Shown: piece after piece, positions 10,833-22,424 of the stretch
How the letters are laid out: the number at the start of each line of letters is the position of its first letter
Numbering within the stretch: the stretch's first letter is position 1
NCBI GenBank assembly: GCA_036172665.1
Contig: CM069870.1
Span: 20,372,001 to 20,436,000 of the forward strand
DNA length: 64,000 bases
DNA from: Prosopocoilus inquinatus
Lineage: Eukaryota > Arthropoda > Insecta > Coleoptera > Lucanidae
Reading direction: 5' to 3'
The notes under the pieces: model-generated
Database searches by the model: none
What the model was told of the DNA's origin: nothing
Seen by the model: only the letters and a program-made list of their open reading frames with translations
Program-made: the position numbers and the translations under genes

Positions 10833-12203
10833 CAGTGGCGGCTCCTCGGGATGGTCCAGGTGGGCAGTGCCCGTCATATCCTATTGAGTTTGCACACATC
10901 GGGACAGCCCCGAAAAACAAATTCATTCGGAAAATGCACCCACTTTCCCTTTGGCGTCGATTCGTCGATTATTTTTTGGTGAAAGGCGTTGGAAAGCTGA
11001 GAAATATTTCAGTAAATTCCACCTTTAAATTTAATTAAAAAAATACAAAATCGATCGCGAGGGGCGGGAGAGACGTTCAGTTATATGAGCACATAAAAAA
11101 CGCAGCGAATTTTGACTGTAATTCAAGAAGTGTTCGTCGATTGTTTTTCTGGTACAAGGCGTTGGAAAGCTGAGAAAAAGCTCTGTAAATCCCATGCTTA
11201 AATTGAATTCAAAAATTACAAGATCGATCGCGAGAAGAGGAAGAGACATTCAGTTAATTGAGCAAATAAAAAACGTGGCGAATTTTGATTGTAATTCGAG
11301 AAGCGTTCGTCGATTGTTTTTTTGTTAAAAAGCGTCGGAAAGTTAAGAAAAAGCTCTGTTAATCCCAAGCTTAAATTTAAACCAAAAATTACAAGTGCGA
11401 TCGTGAGGGGAGGGAGAGACGTTTATTTAATTGAACAAATAAAAATGCGGCGCTTTTGAATTTTTATTGTAACTCAAGAACGCGTTCGTTGATTGTTTTG
11501 TAGTAAAGGGCGCTGGAAAGCTGAGAAAAGCTCTATAAATGCCATGCTTAAATTAAATTCAAAAATTACAAGCGCGATCGCGAGGGGAGGGAGAGACGTT
11601 CAGTTAATTGAACAAATAAAAAATGCGGCGTTTTTTAATTTTGATTGTAACTCAAGAATGCGTTCGTCAATTATTTTGTAGTAAAGGGCGTTAGAAAGCT
11701 GAGAAAAAGCTCTATAAATCTCATGCTTAAATTGAATTCAAAAAATGCAAGCGCGATCGTGAGGGGAGGGAGAAACGTTCAGTTAATTGAGCAAATAAGA
11801 AACGCATCGCTTTTGAATTTTGTTGTAACTGAAGAACGCGTTCGTCGATTGTTTTTTGCTAAAAGGCTTTGGAGAGCTGAGAAAAAGCTCTATAAATCCC
11901 ATTCCTAAAATGAGTTCAAAAATTACAAGCGCAATCGCGAGGGGCGGGAGAGACGTTCGGTTAATTGCGCAAATAAGAAACGCGTCGTGTCGCTTTTGAA
12001 TCTTGATTGTAACTCAAAAACGTAATCGTCAATTGTTTTTTGGTAAAAGGTTTTGGAAAGCTAAGAAGAAACTCTGTAAATCCCACGCTTAAATTGAATA
12101 CAAAAATTGTAAGCCCCGAAAAACAAATTTATTTGTAAAGTGAACCAACTTCCTTTTTTGCAGTTGTTGCCCACCCGCAGTAAATCACCACGAGTCGCCA
12201 CTG
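10833..12203. mobile_element. hAT-like non-autonomous element
   Basis: The element begins CAGTGGCGGCTC (10833-10844) and ends with its near-inverse GAGTCGCCACTG (12192-12203). It is flanked by 8 bp direct repeats, ACAGAGTG (10825-10832) and ACCGAGTG (12204-12211), with one mismatch. An 8 bp target-site duplication and a terminal CAG are typical of the hAT superfamily. There is no transposase ORF, so it would have moved with an enzyme supplied elsewhere. Near both ends lies a GCCCCGAAAAACAAATT segment in direct orientation (about 10908 and 12114). The 1371 bp are mostly a tandem repeat, listed separately. Confidence 0.8.
10960..12113 (+). repeat. Minisatellite, about 178 bp unit, 6.5 copies
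   Basis: Units start near 10960, 11136, 11309, 11488, 11665, 11843 and 12028 (last one partial). Each contains CGTCGATTGTTTTTTG-like, GGAAAGCTGAGAAAAAGCTC, AAATTGAATTCAAAAATTAC, GCGATCGCGAGGGGAGGGAG, GACGTTCAGTTAATTGA and TTGATTGTAACTCAAGAA. Units differ from each other by roughly 10-20 percent by eye. The whole array lies inside the hAT-like element. Short open frames here repeat with the unit and are not genes. Confidence 0.92.
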
Positions 12204-12246
12204 ACCGAGTGTAAAGTAATGGATCGTGCTGCATGAGTACACGCAA

Positions 12247-12270
12247 CCCCCCCCCCCCCCCCCCCCCCCC
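12247..12270 (+). repeat. Poly-C tract
   Basis: A run of 24 C residues, 36 bases beyond the right target duplication of the hAT-like element. Its exact length may be unreliable in assembled sequence. Confidence 0.9.
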
Positions 12271-13225
12271 GATATTTAACGCCAGCTGAGAATAACTCTC
12301 GCGCTTAATTATTAAAATTTATACAGAAAACTTCAGCACACGTAGAACCAAGTGGGTACTTGCATGCGAAACGTAAACCTAAATTAATGCAAAGGTGTCC
12401 GTCCCCTTTTCGTTTTAATTCAATTTTTCTAAACGCAATTTATGCAAGGTGACTCCCTCAGATGCGAAAGATATGCGTGCGTACGGACTAAAAGGACTAA
12501 AAGAGCTGAGTATGTTCCTGAAAACTAAAATAACATCAAATGAAATTTTAATTTAATTTTATGAGTTTACCTACCTGTTCATTCAGTAATGGAACACGCA
12601 CTTCAACTCGTTTATTCCTCACGTATGCAAAAAAAAAGAATTGATAATTTAAGTGAAGGCAATTTATGACCAAGCGTTACGTAGAGAAATTGGCAGCCCT
12701 GTGCTCATTCGACATTTCGGAGATTAATTTCGGTGACAACAATCACGTGGTCTCCGTGATTATTTCCACTTAACGGGAATTTCTCTAATGCTTCGCTCTG
12801 ATTGGCTATTGTTGACGGCATGAGTTTCCACCTCGTTAGAGCATCCAGAATGCTGTCATCCATTTTGCTTTGTGACTTTGTGGTTTAAAGCGAATTTTTA
12901 TGAAACGGAAGTTTCTGTTGGAGGAAATTCAACTACGACTCACAATCAGTCGGGAATCATCTAATAGCCACAACGCGACTCTTTGAAATATTTTGTATTT
13001 CTCGCCACCCCTTAAAGCTTGCACTACGTTAAATTCCTGGACACAAAAGTCACCTGGTGGCAAGTTCATTGTTATTTATTCAACTTACTCAGCTTTCCCC
13101 ATATTAGCTCGAAGGCGATGTGGTGGATCATTAATCGATGTAAAACTAAAAATTTCATCCAGCTGAAGGATATACCGTGAAGCAGTTTCCAAAGCCCCAA
13201 CAGCGCGCGATGATGTTCTTCTTAT
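12271..13225. other. Intergenic, nothing recognised
   Basis: No ORF, repeat or RNA gene that I can support. Sequence complexity is higher than in the A-rich blocks, so a regulatory role is possible, but nothing in the sequence alone shows it. Confidence 0.5.
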
Positions 13226-13446
13226 ACACCCACGAGGAGATTTTCAAACACTTCTGCGTTCAGCATAGGGATAGACAATGGTGCAACGCAGATATTCTTG
13301 AACACCCAGGAGGAGAATTTTATACACTCCCGCGTTCAGCATAGGGATAGACAATGGTGCAACACAGATATTCTTGAACACCCAGGAGGAGAATTTCAAT
13401 TACTCCTGCGTTCAGCGTAGATACAGACAATGATGCAACACAGTTT
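13226..13446 (+). repeat. Three tandem 76 bp units
   Basis: Units begin at 13226, 13302 and 13378 with ACACCCA.GAGGAGA, followed by CTGCGTTCAGCATAGGGATA and GACAATGGTGCAAC. Units two and three are the closer pair. No reading frame is shared by all three units. Confidence 0.92.
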
Positions 13447-13974
13447 ACGTAGAACTCTCTATTAACTTAAACGGTACAACAATATCGATGACTCGGCGAA
13501 GCCGAATACTACGACACAAATCTTAAAGTATAGCCAATCAAAAGGTAGATGGCCACAAAACAAATTAACACGAAGGGATCGGATCTGCTCGAACTTTATG
13601 ATCTTTTTTAAATCAAACAACGTAATTAATTTTCTTATTATTATTCTCTTCAAATGGAGCACCGCGTCATGACGATATTGTTCACGATAAAATAGACAGG
13701 TAAAACAAAAAGGTATACTTTACAGGTTAGGTGTAGCTGTTGTTCTGTCACCGGGCTTAAGGTTTCGTTGGTAGATGTCGTTCAGTGTCCGCGTCGCTCA
13801 CTGAATTCGACGGGCACTCACCGCCACCATTGCCGCTAATCTTTAGAAATTGTACCGAACCTCCCTCCAAACGACGCTGCTGTACAAACAGTTGATATAA
13901 TTGCTGCTATTCCATTTCAATCTAGTGGACGCTTTTTTAAAGGTCAACGGTAACGCTGCTTACCGTTTGATGTC
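13447..13974. other. Intergenic with a fragment of the 57.8 kb array repeat
   Basis: The only feature I can place is about 30 bases at 13712-13740 (GTATACTTTACAGGTTAGGT) which match the start of each unit of the tandem array at 57.8-59.8 kb. Confidence 0.5.
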
Positions 13975-14475
13975 TACTTTGACGGCGGAGATCGGCCATA
14001 TCCGGTTAACTCAGCCAGTACGAAGAAATCAAAGCAAGGAATAATTTGGCAGGAATGAATTCAATAAAATTCCAATGAAAGTAGCCTGAATTAAAAAATC
14101 GGATCCAAACGAAAGAGAAAACTAACATACCTGTTTAAATTAAACAGTTCGTTTGGATTGAGATTGTAATTTTGCACTTCAGAAGACACGTCGAGTCACT
14201 CAACTTCCAGATGATCCGCATTAATTAAATCTCGCAACAATAATTGCACACGTTCACAGGATAAAACATTCACCTAACATGCTTCGGGCGTGTCGATATC
14301 GACAAAGACGAGGAGATTCCACGCTGAAGCGCACTTCCATCTTTTTCCACTGTTTAAATCAAAATATCGCGATTAATCGGAAAAAGATGACGTGGCAAAA
14401 TTGAAAATAAAAGACAAATGAGGAGCTAGCGTTTCAAACAACGCTCAAAGATCGTTTGCGGTATATGAAGCGACG
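13975..14475 (+). repeat. Dispersed repeat A, copy 2
   Basis: This is the second long copy of the family described at 1825-2380, in the same orientation and without the short expansions of copy 1. The two copies are of similar age judged by their scattered differences. No terminal inverted repeats or target duplication are clear. Confidence 0.75.
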
Positions 14476-14554
14476 TTGTCACGTCTACATGCGAACCAAC
14501 GCGGTAGCGCTGTTGCCGGAACTGGTTCGGTAGATTCTGACTGTAACATTTTAC

Positions 14555-14750
14555 CAACAAACCTAAAAACTTGTCAGGTGTGTGTACGGTTTCGCTTTCC
14601 TTATGGGTCCATAATTCCACTAGTGCTTTATAGAGCTCATAATATAATCAAAATGGCAATATTATGACTTCATAATAAACAGGTGTTGGATAAAATATTT
14701 TGTACTTCAGCAACCTGAAAACGTGTCAGGTATGTGTGTATAGTTTCAAA
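14555..14750 (+). repeat. Short direct duplication
   Basis: AACCTAAAAACTTGTCAGGT, then GTGTGTACGGTTTC at 14559-14595, recurs as AACCTGAAAACGTGTCAGGT, then ATGTGTGTATAGTTTC at 14710-14747. The spacing is about 150 bases and the sequence between is not repeated. Confidence 0.6.
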
Positions 14751-14960
14751 TCTTGTACTCGGAAAACCAATAATACCGATCATTCTTCCAATCTAGGATT
14801 GTTTTACGTGTTTTACGTATCATAAATATGCAAAACAATTTGCGGAATCGCTCATCCGGCGTGTTTCAAGCGCGCGTTTGAGGAACTTGTAATCCGCCGA
14901 TTCTCCATGCCGATCATTGAGGCATTCATGACTTAACTGCTGTAAATCTGGATATCGACT

Positions 14961-15035
14961 GCGTAGAGGGCGACCACCTTCAACTTCGACGTATTTAAGT
15001 AACCGACATCTGCAACATCTATTAACGGAACGGGA
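14961..15035 (+). repeat. Dispersed repeat F, copy 2
   Basis: Matches 9218-9290. Landmarks are GCGTAGAGGGCGACCACC and a closing AACGGAACGG. A minus-strand open frame across it (14820-15038) is not supported by the other copy. Confidence 0.5.
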
Positions 15036-15185
15036 CAACCGAGTAAGTTAGATTAGGAATTAAATTAACTTAGTAGCACTACGGATAAATACTTAAAGCG
15101 AAGTTACCGATTTTTATTGTAAATCTAACTTAAGATATCGTTGCCAAATTACAGTATATCCTGATTTTATATTGAGTAAACGATT

Positions 15186-15388
15186 GCGCCTGAACGGTCC
15201 AGTGGTAAGGGACCGGCCTTACAACATAAAGGTCGTGGGTTCCCACCCTGCTCGAGAAATTTCTCGGGAGTGGTCGTTACTCACTTCGGGTACCCTTCAG
15301 TGTTGGGGATACAATTCAAACTACTTCCCCTTCAACGGCAAGGATGTTTGGAAGTAACAAAGCCATGGAACACTTTACACACACAAAA
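15186..15388 (+). mobile_element. tRNA-derived SINE, copy 1
   Basis: The first 80 bases are tRNA-like: GAACGGTCCAGTGGTAAGGG stands where the D-arm and polymerase III A box fall, and GGTCGTGGGTTCCCACCC where the B box falls. A non-tRNA body follows (CTCGGGAGTGGTCG, CAGTGTTGGGGATACAATTC, TGGAACACTTTACACAC). Copies at 16082 and 46970 share head and body in the same order. In this copy the B box GTTCGA is altered to GTTCCC. SINEs are transcribed by polymerase III and mobilised by a LINE. Confidence 0.8.
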
Positions 15389-16081
15389 ATACACTCCTGC
15401 ACCTGAGATTCAGACAAGTCTATGACTTATGACTCCGTTGGGCAAAACACCACAGAAAAAAAAATTGAGGCACATGGAGCACAAGTTCTCGAATTGCCAT
15501 GCACAGCACAGAGTAAACTGTTCATACTAGCTGGCGCCTTTAATAACATTTTTGGACCTCGCTTATCTTCACTAAGTTTACCATTGCTTTACATAAGTAT
15601 GAAAGGTCAAAGATATACTTAAAAATTTAAGTAACTTTCGAAACTGACGCTTAAAACAGAAATAAAAAGCACGTTTGGAGCTTCTTTACTGAACAGTAAC
15701 TAACACGAAAAATTTAACCAAAAATTGAGGAAAACTCGTCAAGGCTTAATTAAATTACGAAAGAATTAAACATGTCAAGCGTGGACCATATAAGGAGGAG
15801 GAAGGTCTTAAATTGTGCTAGTGATAAAGTAATTAAATAAGAACGAGGGATGAAATTTAGGAACTTAGAACCAAAGAGGAGTTTAGGAATTTACGTGAAA
15901 AGAGACAAAGAAAGCAAATCAACTATCAATAAGCTTAGAAAAAATAAAAGAGAGAAAACGTGGGGGGAAATAAGTGAAAGGAATATGTCAAGCAGTTCTA
16001 TCTAGATCGACCATGGACAAAGAAAACAAGGAAAGGAAAGTAAATTTACTTAAATTGTCGAATCAAGAAATAACAAAAGCA
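15389..16081. other. Intergenic, nothing recognised
   Basis: A-rich DNA between the two SINE copies. Short open frames such as 15422-15622 show no motif. Confidence 0.5.
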
Positions 16082-16286
16082 GGCCTGAACGGTCCAAATG
16101 GTAATGAACCGGCCTTGGAATCGCATGGTCGTGGGTTCGAAGCGCGCTCGGGATATTGCTCGGGGGTGGTCGGTATCCACTTCAGATAGGGTTTCAGTAT
16201 TGGGGATGAAATTCGACACTATTTCCCATTCAAGGGCGAGGAGGTTTGGAAGCAACAAAGGCCATGGAACACTTTACACACTCTCC
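16082..16286 (+). mobile_element. tRNA-derived SINE, copy 2
   Basis: Same family as copy 1, about 0.7 kb downstream and in the same orientation. Here the B box is good (GGTCGTGGGTTCGAAGCG). The body shares CTCGGGGGTGGTCGGTATCC, CAGTATTGGGGATGAAATTC and GCCATGGAACACTTTACACA with copy 1. Open frames on both strands across it arise from the repeat and are not genes. Confidence 0.82.
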
Positions 16287-17136
16287 AATTTAACGTATAC
16301 AATATTAAATGTATGAAACTAATTTTAGTAAACAGTTACAATGTTAAAATTAATAATTACAAACCAATCAGAAAATAACAATACGACATTAATCAAAATC
16401 AAAAGCCAAACCCAATTTATTATAGTCACGCACACGTTCCAAACTAGTTGATCAATGGCGCAGTTTGTCCCAACCACGAAACATTATTTGCAGTTTCGAT
16501 TTGTGCCGCCATAATTCTGTGCGGGATTAAACAAACACTGCATTTAATTATTATCATATACTGCGGGTCAATTGCAGTTTGTCCATAGTTAATTTGTAAT
16601 TGAACGCAAGTGCCTGCAGTTTCAGGAAAAAATAAATAAAACGCGTATAAGCTATTATTCATAAAAATTGGAAACAATGTAGTTCTTTTTTATATATATT
16701 TTTATTTACAATCTTGTTGACTTTTGTAATGTATAATCACATAAGTTTGTTTTTTTTTCTGTTAATTTTGCATAGCTGTTTCAATTTTGACTGTGAAGCT
16801 TTCCACTCATTACTCATTTTTAATTTGCGGCCATAATCTTTAGATGACAATAATGAGAAGGCGCTGTGTGGAGGACCTAATGTTGCTGTCGCTTAATGTA
16901 ATTGGTCATGATAAAGCCTGTCGCCCTCTCTAGTATGTATAGTTTGCCTCCATCTTTGGTTTTAGAAGATTATGGTTACGTATCCAGAAAATTATCTTCA
17001 GGACAATTTTTTTTTATAAGTGGCGAACACCAAATAGGGCAGGCTCTTCAGTTCTTCTTCACCATTCTTGTCTTTGCCTTTTTTTCTGTATTTCTGTACT
17101 GCGCAAATGATCCTTGCAAGAAACACAGTCCCAATA
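16287..17136. other. Intergenic, nothing recognised
   Basis: No repeat or gene recognised. The right edge is the TA dinucleotide that flanks the CAGGGTGATTC end at 17137. Confidence 0.5.
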
Positions 17137-17389
17137 CAGGGTGATTCATAATAAGCAGACTGCGGCTCAGGCATTTGCCTTTTTCTATTTGTTAAACACT
17201 ACTTTGATAGGACCTTGTTACAAATACGTTTCACGTATGTATTTATGCATAAGTGCCTATTTCAGATAAAAATGCCTTTTTTCTAAATATTCTCAGAATA
17301 AAGTATAAATTTGCATGAAGTTGGCATAAAGGTTGAATCCAGTCGGTTTTAACAAAAATAAAATAAAGGTAAGTGTCTCTTCTTTCATC

Positions 17390-18070
17390 CCCGACTTTTG
17401 TTTTTTTTTTAACTAGCAGTCGATCGCCTTTTGTTTAGTTTAAATTTTCTTCAACTAAATTGTAATTCATTTTATTTGACACATTAATTCCGTCGATTGA
17501 TCGCCGATTTTGTTTTCTTTCGCTGTTATTCGATTTGACTATATTTATTTTTTATTATTAACTAATTAACTGTTAATTTGCAATCAATTATTCCATCTGA
17601 TTTAATTCAATTTTTAATTTAATCAATTGATCAACCTTTCTTTTCTTTTCTCTCTTTGATTCGATTTCATTCGATTCGTTGATTTTTTCATCTTTTGTGC
17701 TCGTTTTCTCTTTTGTTTAAATTTTATTTGACGCGATTTTAATTTTTTTTTTACCTATCATTCGATCGTCTTTTGTTTTATTGTATTTTCTTTTACTAGA
17801 TTGGAGTTCATTTTATTTTACATTTTAATTCTTTCCTTCTACGATTTAACTTTATTTTATTTATTTATTTTTTATTAATGGTCTTTTTTTTCTTTACCTA
17901 ATATTTCGCAGATTGGATTTTTGATTGCGTTCGTAAATTTCTTAACATCGATTTGACCTATCGTTGGTTTTATTTTCTTCCTCGCCACATCAACTTTTGT
18001 TTTTCTTTTCGTTCGTTTTGACTGTATTTCATTTTTATTTTAATAATCAATAGATTCTATTTATTCTTCT
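17390..18070 (-). repeat. T-rich degenerate repeat block
   Basis: The plus strand is T-rich and carries CGATCGCCTTTTGTTTAG near 17425 and CGATCGTCTTTTGTTTTA near 17764, the reverse complement of the motif in the A-rich blocks at 2.9 and 31.2-31.9 kb. It is therefore a minus-oriented member of that family, here inside a mariner-type element. Confidence 0.5.
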
Positions 18071-18177
18071 TCTTGTTCTTCTTTTAGTCGAGTTAACACC
18101 CTGTAAAATCTTTAATTCGCATACAATTATTCGTAAATCTTCTACTTTTCTTTTAATGAACTATTCAGATAGGCTTG

Positions 18178-18336
18178 TACTAGACAAGAATTCATAACTA
18201 AATCCGACCCCGTAAGAGACTCTTAGAGGTTCATCGGCCCCCAGCTCACCCCTCTGGGTTCATCGACCTCTTTCTAGTCTTCACTGACACCAATGGGTCG
18301 ATTCGACCCCGTTGAGAACCCCTGGTCTACACCAGT
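18178..18336. repeat. Possible hAT-type terminal fragment
   Basis: The segment ends GTTGAGAACCCCTG; its reverse complement, CAGGGGTTCTCAAC, is a common hAT-type terminus. Internal short inverted similarities (GACCCCGT, GAGGTTCATCG and GGGTTCATCGACCTC) suggest a fragment of a foldback element. A comparable right-end-like string, AGTTTGGGAAACGCTG, lies at about 19925. No partner end or target duplication was found. Confidence 0.25.
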
Positions 18337-19103
18337 AGAGCAATAAATTAGACAATAATTTCCAGTTGTACCAAAACGTTTAAGATGAACTTTAAATGCC
18401 TTTTAGAATGTGAGTTACATTAATGTTTTGTAACTTTAAATGCCACATTATAAGCATTACTTAAATGTAAGGTCGGCTTAACTGCTCGGTGCAACTGGCC
18501 ATAAGTAAGTTTCACTTTTTGGTTTTTACGCAAAATTCAGCACGCGTGTTTTAGGCAAAAATTGTTCGGTTGCATTTCACAGGTGCGGTTATTTACGTGG
18601 ATTGACCGACGCGACGCGACGTTTGTTTGAATTGCAGATCAAGTTTCTTAGGTCAAGGAACGTACGCAAACGAACGTATAATAGAAGGAATTTCATAGGG
18701 GAATCCGTGTCAAATTTCTAAAATGTGTATTATTTAATTGTTTAAATGATTCTAAACAGATAACTTCGAATTTTTACAAAGATGCCAAAGAAACGGACAA
18801 ATAAGTGCTTTAATTTCAGAATGGATTAAAAATATATTGCAAAAACAACGATCATTTCATACATTCCTTACTCAGCCAGTTTCTGGAAAAGATCAGTTCT
18901 TTCGGAGTCAACAATTCGAAAAGGCTATTTAAGATAAATAATAAAAATATCTTTGTAATTTTCTTGACTTTTTCATTGTGATGAATTCCGATATATAAAT
19001 ATTTTGGAGACTATTTATACTTTCTTTGTACCTATTCTGCATATATATGAGCCTTTTTTAAGCGCCTAAAATTGAATTTTTTAGTGCCTAAACTTCCGCA
19101 GTC

Positions 19104-20259
19104 TAATAATAAGTGTCCGACCCGTTAGGGGCGTATTTGCTAAGGTCATGCAAATCCCAAATTGCAAGAAAAAAATTTATAGGAGACATTTCGAAAATCA
19201 ACGTCTTTTGTGCCCCAAATGGAAACCGTTTGAGTAACACCGATGACTATTGGAATGCGATGCGTAATGCGTTTTTAAAATCAAGTTGACTAACTGTTTA
19301 TGAATTAGAAACTGTGTCACTGTGTCAACAAAAAGTAAATGTTATGTGATGTAACTTACGGTTTTTGTAACAGATATTCGATATGACCTTCTTGTTATGC
19401 GCCTATTGACATGATTGATGAATAAACCGCCCTACACAACGCGCCTTAGGGCTAGCTTATTGTTTAATTTATTAAAACTGCAGTTACTTCTGGATGCACG
19501 TTTTGGCTCGCGTACTTGAAGCGCAAGGTTTTTCTTCTTTGCACGAGCAAGTCTGCGTGCCAAGTATCCTACCATCCAAGAGCGTTCAAAAGTAAAGTCT
19601 GTGTGAATGTCAGCCTAATGAAATACGAAAGCCGAGCTGTGATTTGCATTGTTTTGATTTATTTGCTTCAATAAAAACGCAATTGCCTCAACCGTGTTAA
19701 TGAAGCCTTCATAAACTGAATTTTTTATTTGTAATGTTTGGTTAAACATGATTCACTTCACTTTAGTTCGAATAAATATTTCGCACATGAAGGAATTGCA
19801 AATTCGTAAAACACTGTGGTAATAGATATGTTCATTTTAAGGTTTAATTCTTCGTAGTAATCTTAAAATGCACGAAAGGCGTGAAACATAACACAGCTAA
19901 AAAGGGGGTCGCGAAACCTAAAAGTTTGGGAAACGCTGCCCTACTTACATCACAAAAAAAATCAAGTTCATTGTTCGCATTGTGCAATCTTTCCTCAGAG
20001 TCATAAATAAATAGTTATACGGTTTGAGTTCAAGGTTAAATGTTCGAGCTTTGCTTTTTTTTCTTCGCAAGTTTATTGCTGTTGTGACGCATTCAACTAT
20101 TCCAGTGGCCACCAACAAGTTTGTATGTGCATTTTTAATCCATTTTATCTCAAAAACTATACAAGTTAGACCCCCCCCCCTATGTCTACAGTTACTTGTT
20201 TTGTTTTTTGAAGGATTACCTGTGGTTAACGGGTCGGACTCTTATTCCGAATCACCCTG
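19104..20259. mobile_element. Mariner-type element, right member of a composite
   Basis: The right end is TTCCGAATCACCCTG (to 20259) followed by TA; its reverse complement begins CAGGGTGATTCGGAATAAG and AGTCCGACCCGTTA. The matching left end appears at 19107-19130 as AATAAGTGTCCGACCCGTTA but lacks the terminal CAGGGTGATTCGG. The element is thus joined to its left neighbour through a shortened double end. No transposase ORF is visible inside. Confidence 0.55.
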
Positions 20260-21616
20260 TAAATTTCCCTTGAAAATTAATCGTTTTGCAATCAATATTT
20301 TCACCAAAAAATCAAAATAAAATCGCCACTCGACTTTTACATGAAAATAAATTTAAAATCCTCCTATTTTAAGATTGTCAGCGCACGTTGTAATAATCGA
20401 GTTTGTCAGCGCTCCTGTTTTGACGCAAATTAGATCAAATCACGTATAACAGTAAAACCCGCGTTTCATAAATCCCTCAAACGATTTTTTGCAATACTCT
20501 CCGTAATCTGCATACAATTGAAAGGAAATCCGAACGGAATTAGAGCATGTTTTAACCACGTCACGTCAATCACGGTCAAAATTAGGCTAACTCGGCAGAA
20601 CGTTGCCTTAAACAAAGCCAGTCCGCAAATTGTATTATTATAATTCAGTTATTAATCGAATACGTGAACAAAGTGTCGGGAGGCCGAACAAGTATCCGAT
20701 CGATTGGTTATTTTTCAGTGGAACCTATTTTGCTGTAATTAATTTACGCGTTTCCGAAATACCAACCAAGCCCTTGCTATATCGTGCCTAATTTACTCTG
20801 CTCGTTGCTCGTGAAAATGAGCGCTCGCGCGCGCTAAACCGGCAAAATTGGGCACGCTGTATGTAGCAGGTAGATTCAAGCACGTAAATAAAAAGCGTTG
20901 TTTCGTTTTTATTTTTTTTGGGGTTGAAAAAAACTGGAGAGATTAAATAATTTACGCAGGAGGAAAATTAACTGTGATCACGGTGAACGATATATTGGGT
21001 GACGCCACGAAAGCACTCGGCCGTGTATCGATATGTGCACGAAAGCGCGAGATCAATTATTGTGAGAGCGACAGCTTAAAAGGAGATTTAAATATTAATG
21101 CGCGAGAGAGAACAGTGTTTAATCCTTCAGTATGAGATAACGTTAAAATATTTCTGACTGTTGCGTGCACGTACCGAACGCCCGCCCTGCTACCTATTAA
21201 TTTTTTACTATGATTATTTTTAAAACAGAGGAAATCGAACTCACATTTCGTCTGAACAGAGTTTAACGAAATATTGTCTCCAATATGTTACCTAAACACA
21301 TAAAATTTTTTTGGGATTAATTGTAATCTGCCTAATCGATGTTAAATGTGGATAAAGTTTTGCCTGAACAATTGTTAATCCTTATCTAATTTGGTGTTAT
21401 TGTTGTCTTTTCCCGACTAAATTGTGTCTCAAAGTGAGTGTTTACTCCAACAAGGATAAGTTCTACTCCAACTTTTACATGATGAACATCGTAACTCCGT
21501 CTTTTTTAACTCCACAAACGGATGGACGCAAGGGAACAGCGAAAAAGTGTTCCTTGGCGTCCAAAAAGTGTTAGAATTAACTCCAGATTTTTATCAGTGT
21601 ACTTTATTGCTTCATC
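20260..21616. other. Intergenic, nothing recognised
   Basis: No gene or long repeat recognised. The GC-rich run GCGCTCGCGCGCGC near 20821 is isolated. Confidence 0.5.
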
Positions 21617-22424
21617 TATGGGCGTAGCCAAACTTATATTTAGGAAGGGACAAAGTAAAATTGATTGTTATGTTATTGGTCTATCCCAGGGCGGGTCAGG
21701 AAGGGGTAAACCAAATATTGGATCTTCCATGAATTGTTCAATGACAAGACATTTTCAAATTACCCTTTTACTGCATACAAAGATCGTTTAAATCTGTTTT
21801 GTGTTGTATTAGATCTAAGTCACGTTTTGACTATGGCTACAATGCAAAGAGGAACCTTTCAATGGTGAAAATGGCCCTTCCTGCCAGAGCTACGAGCTAT
21901 AAGAATTACTTTTCTATGGGGTTTGTTCAATTGATAATGATAATGACACTTTCATAAAATCGAGCTTCATTTGTAACGCGTTTATCTCTCTCCATAAGTT
22001 GTATCATATTTTAGCTTTATTATTAACATTTTCGTATATCGTGGGGAATTCTAACTAAATAGTATTATTCGCTGGAGTCTCTAAACGTCTGAAAGGCGAC
22101 AAAAATTATTTGTTGTTTTTGTACGAAGACGATTGTATTTTTGTACGAAGACGATCGAAAAACAAAAAAAAAAAAGATCAGCGGTTATTGTGCGGCATTT
22201 TTCAAAAATTTCAAAACTGTTAAAAGCAAAAGCAAAAAAATAATGAAATAAGAAGAAACAACGGAAGCAAGAAAAAAAAACAAATTAAAATCGCGTTTCT
22301 CCAGCGATCTGTAAAAAGATGAAATTTATTATATAAAGTATTTACAAAATTGTCCACGAGCCAGGGCCGTTGGGGAGGAGGGGGACGCAAGTGCCCCGTT
22401 TGCCTCACATTAACTACGCCCATG
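21616..22424. mobile_element. Possible small inverted-repeat element
   Basis: ATGGGCGTAGCCAA at about 21618 is mirrored by TTAACTACGCCCAT at about 22410. The right end is preceded inward by GGGGACGCAAGTGCCCCGTTTGCC, a GC-rich contrast to its surroundings. No target duplication is clear and there is no ORF with a transposase motif. This is a weak call based on the ends alone. Confidence 0.35.

Larger units (their letters stand above)
17137..19103. mobile_element. Mariner-type element, left member of a composite
   Basis: The left end is TA followed by CAGGGTGATTCATAATAAG and CAGACTGCGG. Near 19093-19107 the inverse appears as CCGCAGTCTAATAATAAG, without the terminal CAGGGTGATTC. CAGGGTG ends with TA flanks are typical of mariner/Tc1-type elements. 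No transposase ORF is present. The interior includes a T-rich block (17390-18070) with reverse copies of the AAAGACGATCG motif. Confidence 0.55.

Noticed and set aside
16082..16286. Functional tRNA gene
   Set aside because: Head does not keep a full cloverleaf by eye and continues into a body shared with two other copies, as in a SINE.
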